Positions 31,504-43,600 of a stretch of 64,000 nt of DNA are shown here, piece by piece (within the stretch, counting starts at the first letter, position 1; each line of letters begins with the position of its first letter). The stretch is taken from the NCBI RefSeq assembly GCF_037042905.1, contig NC_087261.1, positions 26,497,817-26,561,816 of the forward strand, written 5' to 3'. The notes under the pieces are model-generated. The model searched no databases and was not told the origin of the DNA. It saw only the letters and a list, made by a program, of their open reading frames with translations. Both the position numbers and the translations under genes were made by a program. The stretch comes from Lytechinus pictus (Eukaryota; Echinodermata; Echinoidea; Temnopleuroida; Toxopneustidae).

Positions 31504-32415
31504 TTAATCAGTTCCATTGATGATAGTTCCATCGACTACCTCTGCACCTTCCATCATGGACTCCTCCTTTTTACCGATGTCGAATACCTCCTTACCCCTC
31601 TCTCGATCGTCCATGATTCCACTATCACATCGAGGAGGAGACACATCCTCTCCCTGAATGCCATTCATCTCACCGATTCCCTTACCACTCCCGGTTCCCG
31701 ATTCTGTTGATTCGCTGAGGTCCAAGGTCTTGTCACACTCAAGGGTGCTGTCCAGGTCTCCACTTCCGCCGGAGATGGTGCTGAGGCTGGCGTAGAGGGA
31801 AGCGTCGCCTCCTCCGGGACTGGTGGCGTTCGAGATGTCTCCGCGGGCAGTCTCAAAGCTCTCATTGGCATCAGCTTCTACATCCTTCACCTGGGCATTG
31901 CCCTCCACAGCGGCATCCTCGGTGACCACACGAGCATCACCGCTTCCATCCATCATCAAGGCGTGGCCTTTGGAAACATCCTCTACTGTCTCTTTGCTGT
32001 CACCTGAAGTCACAGCTCCATCAACACCACCTTCAGCTGGTAAAGTACTTGCAGCTTCGGTATAGTCTTTGGAGTCATCCAGCTTCATGGAAGCAAACTC
32101 AGCCCTCAAATCCCCCTGCGATTCATCAGCGACACTCTTGGGTTCATATCCCGCTTCTGCTGCTGTTGCAATTGCAACGTCATCCTCTGGTAGAGTGGAA
32201 ACTTCCATTCCCCTTTCTTCATCACGTACCAACTGGTCCCCTTCCTCTGGGGTCACAACTGCAGTTTCTAATTGATCTGCTTCTGGTTCAGTATTCTGTT
32301 CTGAAGTCTTTGCGGAATTGTTCTCCATTTCTTGGACCGCATCACTAAATCCCACCTCCTCATCATCTTCCTCCTCTTCCTCTTGAGGTTTATATTTAGC
32401 CTTATCTTCCTCAAC
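31504..32415 (-). CDS. Last exon of the Tudor gene: acidic tail and stop
   Basis: Residues about 2536-2838. Acceptor TTATTTTCTGTTGTGCAG; the frame starts VEEDKAKYKPQEEEEEDDEE and ends VVDGTIINGTD before TAA. Rich in Glu, Asp, Ser and Gly with no recognisable domain. It may act as a flexible charged brush affecting condensation, but that is inference. Confidence 0.88.
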   Translation of the reverse strand, partial: VEEDKAKYKPQEEEEEDDEEVGFSDAVQEMENNSAKTSEQNTEPEADQLETAVVTPEEGDQLVRDEERGMEVSTLPEDDVAIATAAEAGYEPKSVADESQGDLRAEFASMKLDDSKDYTEAASTLPAEGGVDGAVTSGDSKETVEDVSKGHALMMDGSGDARVVTEDAAVEGNAQVKDVEADANESFETARGDISNATSPGGGDASLYASLSTISGGSGDLDSTLECDKTLDLSESTESGTGSGKGIGEMNGIQGEDVSPPRCDSGIMDDRERGKEVFDIGKKEESMMEGAEVVDGTIINGTD

Positions 32416-35400
32416 CTGCACAACAGAAAATAAGGAAAGAAGTACATTGTAATGGATATATATAACGGACGAGCACATTGCATATATGTTCAAAGCGATA
32501 CTTGTTTGTAGAAGATGCAATTCTAAAAAAAATATCATGTATACGGTGCATCACTACTATGTGGCGGAGGACTGCAGCTATTGCTGTACACGTTTTTACG
32601 CAAAACGCCAGATGCGGAAGACTTACACTACGCACCAAGCAGCCACCGCCCATACACTCCGGTTTGTGTCACTCGTTGATTTCTTTTTATTGACCACGTC
32701 TGTTGGCAGTTTTTGATGAAAAACTGCAACCAGACATTCGTTGATAAAAAACAACAAGAACTATTATGAAAGACTGGAGTGTATAGGCGGTGGCTGCCTT
32801 GCAGGCACAGTGCGCGGCCTTCTGCATCAGACGTCTTGCGTAACAGTTTCAGACTCATAAGGCAAAGAGAAACGCTGCATTCTCTGCATAGATTATAGGC
32901 TAATCACAAATGGACAAGAAATGTATAAGATAATATGCCTGAGGAGGGTAAGCCTCAGGGTTAGGTTCAAGTTTAGGGTTTAACCCTTTCTAGGCCGGGT
33001 ATGTTAGGAGTTCATATGGCTGGGGGGGGGGGCCCCTCCCAGGCCCCCCTTGAGATCTCGGCTGTTGGCTGTGCGATCGCGCGAAAATTGGCACGCAGGT
33101 TGTCTTAGACTTAATCTACAAAACTGTATAGTAATTATTTCATGCAAATTGCTATTAAAGGACAAGTCCACCCCAACGAAATATTGATTTGAATAAAAAG
33201 AGAAAAATCCAACAAGCACAGTACTGAAAATTTCATCAAAATCGGATGTAAAATAAGAAAGTTATGACTTTTTAAAGTTTCGCTTAATTTCACAAAACGG
33301 TTATATGCACATCCTGGTTGGTATGCAAATGAGGAGAGTGATGACGTCATCCACTCACTATTTCTTTTGTATTTTATTATATTAAATATCTAAGTATCTC
33401 CTATTTGTCAAGTGAAACAGTGATTAATTCCTCCCTGAATATGTGGAATTAGCATTGTTTAATACTATATGATTCAGTAAAGTCGGTCCCTATGGTCAAA
33501 TCTGTAAAAAATGAAATATTGTATAATTCAAACAATAGAAAACAAAAGAAATAGTGAGTGAGACATCATCGACTGACTCATTTCCGTGTCACTGAGTTGT
33601 GCATATCACTGTTTTGTGAAAAATAAGCGAAACTTTAAAATGCCATAACTTTCTTATTTTACATCCGATTTTGATGAAATTTCAGTGTCATGCTAGTTTG
33701 ATTTTTCTCTATTTATTCAAATCAACATTTTGCTGGGGTGGACTTGACCTTTAAGCGATTATGCTAATTTATGGATAATTAGTATGCGAAATCATACTTT
33801 TCCCTCTAACTCCCTAAATAATGCTCCAAATGTTCCAATTTTTGGTATAAAAACTCTTTTTGGTGCTCCTAGCAAGTGTACATGTAAAAAATTGTGATAT
33901 CAGATCAATTTCTTATGTATTTCATTGTTTTTTACAATTGCTTATGTATTTCACTGTTTTTTGGACCTTTTATTTTTCATTGTTTTTTCAATGAAATTTG
34001 TTGGGGACTCTTCTGAGATCATAAACAGCATAAAATTAATACATTTAGACCAGCAAAACTAAAAATAATCATACATTTATGATTTTTGGTTGAAAACACA
34101 ATTTGCATTGACTTTGTACACGAAATCACTTTTTTGAGCGATTTTTGGTCTGACATGCACTTACATGTTGTATAATTTCGGAACCGCGTACCCGGGTGAC
34201 GCAAAACTGGTCTCAAAAGTTGCGCAAGACTTGAAAGTAAAAAGTCAGTGGGCGGCGCGATCAAAAAATTTCGCACCGCAAAAATATTGCGCGAATCATT
34301 GAGGGGCCCCCGAGGCCCCCCCCCCCCCCGGCCTGGATAGGGTTAAGTTTTGTTTAATTTGTGGATTTTTATCTGAAGCAAATGTTGGAGGGGCAAATAT
34401 GGATCTGTCTAAAGAATAGGATTGATGACTGAGTGAAACCAACTGCAACTTGTCAATACACGGCAGCTTGGAAGGTAAAATAAGATAAAGTGCATCTGCA
34501 GAGATTATGATATGGGGAACAAAATAAAAATATAAAATAAGAAATAAACAAAGACATGAAAAAGCAAATTTAGTATAAAGTCTTTTATCAAGAGTTAAAT
34601 CCGACAAAAATTCTTGGATTATCAACAGGACGGAAAACACACAATGAAGAAACAAACAAACAGTGAAGAACATGATGCATATGTAGTTGGGAGTACTCTT
34701 TAATACTTTAACATGCAAATGAAAAAAAAAACAATTCATAATTTACAATGTGCAACATAAAGGTGTATAGGGCACAACAGTACAGACAAAACAAGTTGTG
34801 CTATATAAAGAAAATATTCATAGAGCCCAAATATGAATGGGTGAATGGTGAAAAAAAATAATTGGAAGATTGGCTTCAGATTAAGAATACTAAAATTCTA
34901 AATTATTCTGCAACTAAAACCAGATGTGAACCAGACACACACCCTAAAACTATTCAGAAAACTGTTTGAAAGCTACATGTAAGTACCACTTTTGCAAAGG
35001 TACATGGAGATTCCGTACCCATTCAAATGCTATTAATGAGATTTGTCCTTTCCAACTTTTTTTTTTGTCAGAGTGAATTTCCTGTAACCTTTATTAAATG
35101 TTGACAAAAATACTAAAGATACTTGTTATCAACAAGAATTCTTGATCTACAAAGACCCAATTTCAACTGTAGCTGATAGGGATATAAATCATATTTATTG
35201 TATCTATATGGATAAAAAAAAACACCAAGAAAAGAAAAGAAAAAATCAATTTGCTCCGACACTCTCAAAATATCGGAAAATGAAAATCCGTGTTTAATTT
35301 CTCTGCCAGGGACTAAAGTGTTACACATCCAGTATATGAAATGAGAATGGGATAGCATTTCAAGTCATTTGTAGATTTTAACTTTTAAGGCAGGTGCAGT

Positions 35401-37642
35401 CTTTTTTGCAACATACCACAGACATATGTAAACAAATTGGGAGCTTCACAGCTCAGATGTTTTAAATTCAAACTTTTAAGGTTCCATGACATTTGCTCCG
35501 GCGACAATTGCTCCGCTATAAATTCCACACACAAATGGTATGACCAACTTCAACCCCGGGTTTAACGCATAGTTTACCTAGGTATCCTAAACCTAACATA
35601 AAACCCCATTGCATCCTTAAAGGTAAATGCTAGTTTTGGTAACGATATCAAAATGAGTTCGTACAGAATCCAATGAAATGACCACCAAAGTGTCTGTTTG
35701 TATAAATAAAACGCATGTGCCAAAGGATTCTGGAAGAAATTGTGTAATTGCTGAGAAATCAGCAAATAAGCACAGGATTCGGGTAGAGCGTCGGGCCCGA
35801 CGCTCAAAGCAATAATTATACACAGTCCCACGTGCGCTTATCTGTGTTGGGGAAGTTCAGTCTGAACATTTTTCAGCGTAGATTTCAAGATTTCACAAAG
35901 TTCAGTTTATGTAACTGTACCAGATCTAGATCCTCGATGATATACTGACAATTAAGCCTGGTTTTACAGACTTTCTCATGAAATCAGTGTTTACTGCAAC
36001 TACTGGAATTTCTCTTTAACCCTATATCTTGGACGAAATAAAGCCCGGAGCAATTGTCGCCGGAGCAAACGTTGTGTCACCATTCAACTGCAAGCAAACA
36101 ACACAAGTACATGTAGAACACAGCAACGCAATGAAGATGAAATTAGGAACATTACCTCTCCACAAACGGGATTACATAGGCCTACATGCACCTCGCTTCT
36201 GAACATGCAAGTATTGAAATGGAAAGGAAGAAAATTATGGATGGGCATGCTGAAATTAAATGCTGTTTTAAGCCTGATATTTACAATGTCAGGTTAATCC
36301 TTCAAAGGGAAAGGCAACCCTGAAGAAAAGTCTGTTGTAAAAATAGCAGAAAGAATAAAAATATAATCGGTGAAGGTGTGAGGGAAATCCAGTAAGGATT
36401 AAAGTTATTAGAATGTTAAGTTTTGGATTTGTGACGTCATAAACGAGCGGCTGCCCCATATATCATATGATAAATTGCATAACTTTAATTTTTTAAATGG
36501 TTCGTGATGGCTTTTTTTTTTCTTTTTAGGAGCGGGTGTGAAATGATTTGTCTATTGATATACTGAAGGTACAGTAAAAACCATTCTTAATTTCCTGAGA
36601 AAATGACATTTCACTGATTTTTATCCATAGGATATGTAGGAAAGCTGCTCGCATATGACATCACAAATCAAAGAATTAAAGTTCTGATAACTTTTTTATT
36701 CTTTGATGGATTTTTCTCAAACCTTCAGCAATATTTTTTTTTTCTGCTATTTTCACAATAAGCCTATTGTAAGGGTGAACTTCCCTTTAATGGAAAAATG
36801 AATGGAAATATTAAACATGTGATGCACAATTCAAGTGGATGGCTTGGCCTCGATTAACGATGCCTACCATAGCGCTAATTTAAATTTCTCCATATCAAAG
36901 CGCTAATGTACGGAAGCATGGAGTAAAGCAAGAACATACCAGTATTACATGTATCATGTCAACAGTCATAGGTGGATCCAGCTTTTGGCGAAAGGGGGGG
37001 GGGGGGGGGGGGGCGCACTGCCGAGCGGCGCACATATTTTTGCACTTCACCGGCACCATAAAAGAAAATGTTGAAAAGGGGGTAAAGTCTGACCCTGTCA
37101 AATGCTCTTTTCAAAATGTAGGATTTCCAGTCATGCCATTTAGCATGACCACACGCAGATATTTCCGGGGGGGGGGGGGGGGGGGCAAGACTCGAACATA
37201 TTTTTGAAAAAAAAAAAAAAACAATAGAGTAAACGGACCGAGCTGCTCGATGTGGCGATTTTTTTTTTACAAGTGTAATAAAAGTATTTGGTGCACATCT
37301 CACATTTGCACATTTTTCGTAGTTTTCATGAAATGTTAAGGGAAAAATGTGTTTTCACAACAACTGATCGGGAATTTGCCCCCCCCCCCTTCTCCCTTGC
37401 TGCGTACGACCATTCCCTGAAGTCCACTTAAACATATCTCATTATAACAGAAAATATACATCAATTTAAACATATATTCTTTCTAAAACATATAGAGAGA
37501 GATTGAAAAACTTATTAAAGAAACAAGCAAAAAGTAATGCAAATTATGCATGTTATGTGCGATTTCAAAATCTCGTGTACTAACCCTTTTATTGCGATGA
37601 GGCCAATACTTTTGTATATTAATTGAGATAAAAAATTTTTTT

Positions 37643-37689
<47 letters not shown>

Positions 37690-40600
37690 GGGGCATCATC
37701 CCTTTTTTCAGATTGGGGGGGGGGCAAAATCATGAATCAACTTTCCGAAGGCGCTCGATCACACAAAACAAACAAACTCACACACACAAACACGCACACA
37801 CTCATATGCATATATATATATTCATTTATTTATATGATTAATGAGATAGAGACACATATCACACCAATAAATTAATGCGAGCGCGAAGCGCGAGCTGAAT
37901 TTTTTTAGTATACTGACCTGAAAACAGGAAAAAGGTGCCTGTTAGGACTGTTTGTAGTAACTAATGAGGAGGATACATATCTCACTACACAGATAATGCG
38001 AGTGCCGAGGGCGAGCTGAAATTCCTTTACATTCTGACCAGAAAGCTTGATATTCTAAGCATTTTTGGAACCAATGATTAAGATGGGTATCTAAAAAAAC
38101 AATAGATGCGAGCGCAAAGTGCGAGCTTAAAATTTTGATATTTCGATCTGAAAAAGAGACAGTTTAATGGACGTTTTTAATAAAGAACAAGATTATTGCA
38201 AATCAAAGCAGGAAGTTCTTTTGAGGTTTAGAACTGAAAACGGGACATTCTATTCACCTAATTAATCATGAAAAGTATGGGGTTTTGCTACAGAAAAGAT
38301 GCAAGCACGAAGCGCGAGCTGAAAATCTTCATATTCCAATCTGAAAAGCGGACAATTTGAGCACGATTTTAAATAAAGAACGAGTTGTGTAGCTCAATCT
38401 CGCTTGCTGATTTCTGTGTAACATTACCATCTAATTTTTTTTTTGCACATGCGGAATTATTGGGGGGGGGGGGGCAAAACGATATGTTTGCCCCCCCCCC
38501 CAATATTTTCATTGGTGGGGCGATCGCGCCCCCCAGGATCGACGCCTCTGTATATATACAATGATACTACATCATTAATCATTTGGAATACATCACCAAT
38601 CCAGGTTTATTATCATTCAATTTTCATGTACATGATGTATAGGCCTATATACAGAATTTGGTATTTATTGTGATGCTTTTCACTAAATCTAATACAATTT
38701 GTAACGATGAGTAATTTTTATCTAATTACTTTGATGAAACTGGATATGATGCTTATGACCTGAATTCAGAAAGAGATCCTTCAAGACAGAGCTTTGGAAA
38801 TAGTTCTCCAGTTTTACAGGTATCGTTATCTTTGTTTTTAACTTCTTCCTGAGTGATCAGATGAATAATATTTAACTTAATGGAAGATGAAAATAAATCA
38901 AATTTTATGGCGTAAACATTTAAACGTTAAAACAAAGGTATTGACAAACTGTATTTATACATTGAAAATGATATTTAGTGGTTTAAGGTCTAACGAATAT
39001 ACGTCTGGTTGCGTAATTATACACTCCCGGTAATAGCAACAGGTTTTAGCAAAGTTTTGGACTAAAATATCGAATCATCTTCATAAAACACTATAGTAGC
39101 TGTCTTACACTAAAGGCCATAGAGGTGGCACAATGTGGAATGTGTAAAGAAGAAAAGTGACCTTTTTTTTATTAAGGCATTGGAAAATAAGATCAAAATT
39201 AAAGGATTTGCTCTACGCTTTTGTATGATTCTGGGATTTTTTAAATAACAAATTAAAGATTTCATGACATCTGTGGGCAACTGCCCCGCCCCAGTCCACT
39301 CTGTAAGGACATGCGATAAGCTTTGTTATGACCATTCAACAATAAAATGTATAACCAGGTGCCGCTGATCATTCTTGACCGGCGCCGATCTAGATTTGGT
39401 TGGCAATAGGCCATTCTTCATTATTCTACCGGCGCCTATTTATTGGGACCAGGGGACGCTGATTATTCTTGACCGGCGACGATTTAAATTTAGGTGGCGC
39501 CGGTTAAGACAAAGGCAGCGCCGATTTGTCTTGATCGGCGCCGATTTAGAACAAGAAGTGCTGATTATTTTTACAGACGTCACGTAAGATTCAGGCAGCG
39601 GCAATTCATTATCGACTGGTGCCAATTTAGAACCAGGAGGCGCCGATTATTCTTGACTGGCGCCGATTTATAACCAGATGGCACCGATTATTCTTGCCCG
39701 GCGCCGATTTAGATTTAGGTGGAGCTGATTATTCTTTATCGGCGCCGGTTAAGACTTTGGCAGCGCCAATTTATAACCAGATGGCGCTGATTATTCTTGT
39801 CCGGCCCCGATTTAGATTTAGGTGGCACTGATTATCCTTGATCGGCGCCAGTTAAGAACTCAGGTAGCAACGATTTTTCTTTACCGGCGCCGATTTATAA
39901 CCAGATGGCGCGGATTATTCTTGTCCGGCCCCGATTTAGATTAGGTGGCGCTGATTATCCTTGATCGGCGCCAGTTAAGAACTCAGGTAGCATCGATTTT
40001 TCTTGTCTGGCGCCAATTCCTAACCAAATGGTGTCGATTTAGATTTAGGTGGCGCTGATTATTCTTGATTGGCGCCAGTTATATGCAGGCAGCACACTGC
40101 TGATTATTTTTAACCGGCGAAGTTGTTGGGAAAAGGGTAGTTAAAAGAAAAGATAAGGAAGATGATAAATTATGATTGTGCTTTGCTGGGGGATAGTCTT
40201 TCTTTTACTGTTGCTAATATTATATCAGTGTATAATTTTTTTAAGCAGTGCCTTTTGTTTTCTTTCCTTTATTTTTATTTTTTCAAGCAGCGCCTTTTCT
40301 TTCTTTACTTTTGGCGCCGCTCAAATATTAGGGGGGCGCGCGCTCCCTGTGGCCCCCCTCCTGGATCTGCCACTGACAGTGGACCAACATGTTGGAGCGT
40401 TGTGGCCCAGTGGATTAGTCTTCTGACTTTGAAACAGAGGGTCGTGGGTTCGAATCCCAGCCATGGCGTAATTTCCTTCAGCAAGAAATTTATCCACATT
40501 GTGCTGCACTCAACCCAGGTGAGGTGAATGGGTACCCGGCAGGATTAATTCCTTGAATGCATGAGCTCTGAAAGGCAGCTCGAGCTAAAGACGGGGTAAT

Positions 40601-43600
40601 AATAATAACATCGCGCCTCGGAATAGAGTATTTCTAGATAGATGGCGCTACATAAATGCCTATTATTATTATGAAGTGGTTAATAGATTGGGCTAAATGC
40701 ATTATGAGATGTGCCATAGGAATAGCCTAAAAGAAATAAAGAAGTACAATACATGTGCACTGCACATGATGGACGTTATGGAGAAGTTAATGAATTTTGT
40801 GTGCATACATAGAAGCTTGTGGTTAAGGCCTACAGAAAATGAATATACCCAGTGTACATATATGACTATATTTTGAAGAATAATGACAAAAGAAATAAGA
40901 ATGTACAAATATAAGCCTAGCAGTAATGTGTAAAGAATCATGTTCTGGTAAGCTGCCTAAATAAATGAATAAGTAAACACACAAAAAATGATATAAGACA
41001 AACTATAAATAAATAATAAACAAGTATAAATGAATAATTAAATATGCATTCTTGGTAACTATGTCCACTTGTTTTTTTTATATCAAATTTATACAAAATA
41101 AACAAGTCAAATGTGCAAAAAGGCCAGATTATTGATAAAAAATAGACATTACCAAAAGTCGCAAGGAAGGGGGGGGGGGGACTGAAATGGGGAAGAACCT
41201 TCCGACAATCCCCTTTTTCATACCCTGATTCCATTCTCAAGACAGGTATTTTGAAGAGGGGAAAAAAGGCTATGCCAGTAAATGAGTATAACTACTCTAA
41301 ATGTGATAACAAAAAAAAAGTCCAGGCTCACCTCTTTAAAATTCGTTCTTCAAATGGATAAGTCAAAAGAAAATAAATCAATAAATCATAGATACATGTA
41401 TGAAATACCAACACAAACAATCAAATGTTATAATTTAAAAAGAAACATCAAAAAATTGAAAACCAAATAAAAATTATTAAATATATTGAAGACTAAAACA
41501 AATAAATGCCTAAAAATCAAATAAACATACAAAATGGAAAAGAAATAAAGTAATTAAGAAGAAACGAAGTAACAAGCATAAAAACCCACCAAACAATTGA
41601 AGTTGTGAATTGTTTCGATCATGCAAGCAAGCAAATACATGCACATGGTGCTGACACATTTTCATGACAATTTAATCTTACTTGTACACTTGACTATTTT
41701 TTGAGAGTTTCAATAGATATCCAGAAAGGCAATGTTCATTGATTTGGACAGGCAAATTGTAATAGTGTGTTAATGGGGTCAATGAACTTTAATTGTGCAG
41801 CTGGGAGTTATGTTTCTGTGCTTCAGGGCAAGTGTGGGTGCTAAAAAAAATAAACTTCCTGCATGCACATCCTCCATCCTCTTCAACTTACCTGCTAGCT
41901 TGTGAGTATTTAGGTAGTTTAGGGTCAAGTAAGAAGTTTGTAAGTTGGTAGACCTACCTCTTTGTGCTGGTCAGCTTCAGTGGCGACCGCATCCTTGAAG
42001 CAGTCATCATCCGACTGGACGGCCTCTTCTGACTGGACAGCCTCCTCCAAGTTGATGACCTCATTTGACTTGATGGTATCGGCCTCTTGAACAGCTGAAT
42101 CTGCCTCAGGTTTGTCTACAGTTGCACCTTCTGTCAGTTCGGTAGCATTGTTCTCAGCCTGGTGCTTGGAAGCATCTTCAGGTTCTTCCTCACGTCCCGC
42201 AGCATCCGAGACCACACCTTTTTGGGCAACATCCTCTAGCATCGCATCCTCGTTCGTCTCATCCTCTGGGGCATCATCTTCGGGCAGTTCTCCAGCTTCT
42301 TGCTGGGCACCGTCCTCGACATTTTCCTGGGCCACTGCTTCTGCTGAGGCATCCTCTTCAGGCATTTCTCCAGCTTCACACTGGACATCTGCCAAAACAT
42401 CTTCCATGACACCTTCCTTGGCATTTTGCTGGACTGCAGCTACTTTGGGGGCATCATCTTCGGGCATTTCTCCAGTTTCTCCCTGGACATCTTCCCCTCC
42501 TGCAGCTTCTTCTTGTAGGACAGTCTCTGACTGCTGCATGCTTTCAACCTCTTGAGGTTCATCAGTACCCTCTGGGGCTTCTTCACTATCCTGTAAGAAT
42601 TTGAACAGAAGTAACATTAAGGTCAGCTCTCTCAAGTACAATCCATGTTCCACAGCTTTCAGAGATCATTTGAAGCGAATATGGACAGATTTTGAGTGAC
42701 ATTAACAGGGCCATTACATAAACCCTAAACCAAGTTTCTCCTCCAAGCTTTTAAGGAAGAGGAAATCATACCTTTCAAAGTTTCAAGCTTTGGATATTGA
42801 TGCAACATTATATTCTCATTTTGGTGACCTGGGGAGAGTTTCATGAAAGGACTTACAGTATCAGATATTTTATCTGACAAATCCTGTTTTATACGACAGT
42901 TACCATAGTAACATTGTTCCTCAGCCAATAAGAATAAAGCAAGGTTGTCAGATAAATGAAAATGTTGATGAAATGCTCCCCTGGAATGACCTTGGATCTT
43001 TAATCAAGTGACCCGAGATACTAAAATATTCAGTGATCACATACTGGTATATATGTCAACATTTAGGTACAAGTTTATGGAATAGGAACTTGAGCTTTCA
43101 AAATTATGTCGAAACTTAACAAAAAAAAAACACAAACATTAACTAACTCGGGCAAACACTTTGATGTTGCTACGTCCAGTGCTCTAAAGGGATAGGTGCC
43201 TTGGTAAATGTACTTCTGCCGGTTCCATGACAAATTCCACACACTAATCAAATGACCAACTTAATCCCTTGGTTTAACACTATACCCTACCCTAACATAA
43301 AACCCTATTGCAACCCTAACCCTACATCTTAGACAAAATTAAGCCTGGAGCAATTGTCGCAGGAGCAAATGTCGTGTCACCACCTCTGCCAAGCATAGTT
43401 CATACCTTCTGTTCATCAACCGGTGCAGCATGCTCCACTTTGTTATCCTCCACCACAATATCCTCCTCTGCTTTCTGCTCTTCTTGTATCTCCTCCTCCT
43501 CCAGTTCTTCCTTCTCATCAAAGACATCCTCTTCAGGTTTGACTTGCTCTGAAAGCTGCTCTTCTGTTCCTCTTTCTTCCACCATCCCTTGATCCTCCTC

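Noticed and set aside
31492-32348. Plus-strand frames of 68-99 codons
   Set aside because: Antisense of the last Tudor exon.
35574-35831. 85-codon minus-strand frame
   Set aside because: Mostly inside the TTAA MITE nested in the GTTCCATGACA element.
36956-37303. Gly-rich and Pro-rich frames on opposite strands
   Set aside because: Produced by the 19-20 G homopolymers.
40305-40527. Open frames at 40.3-40.5 kb and a possible tRNA gene
   Set aside because: They overlap the SINE head. The A and B boxes are present, but the flanking sequence does not close an acceptor stem, and a SINE body and (ATT)n tail follow.
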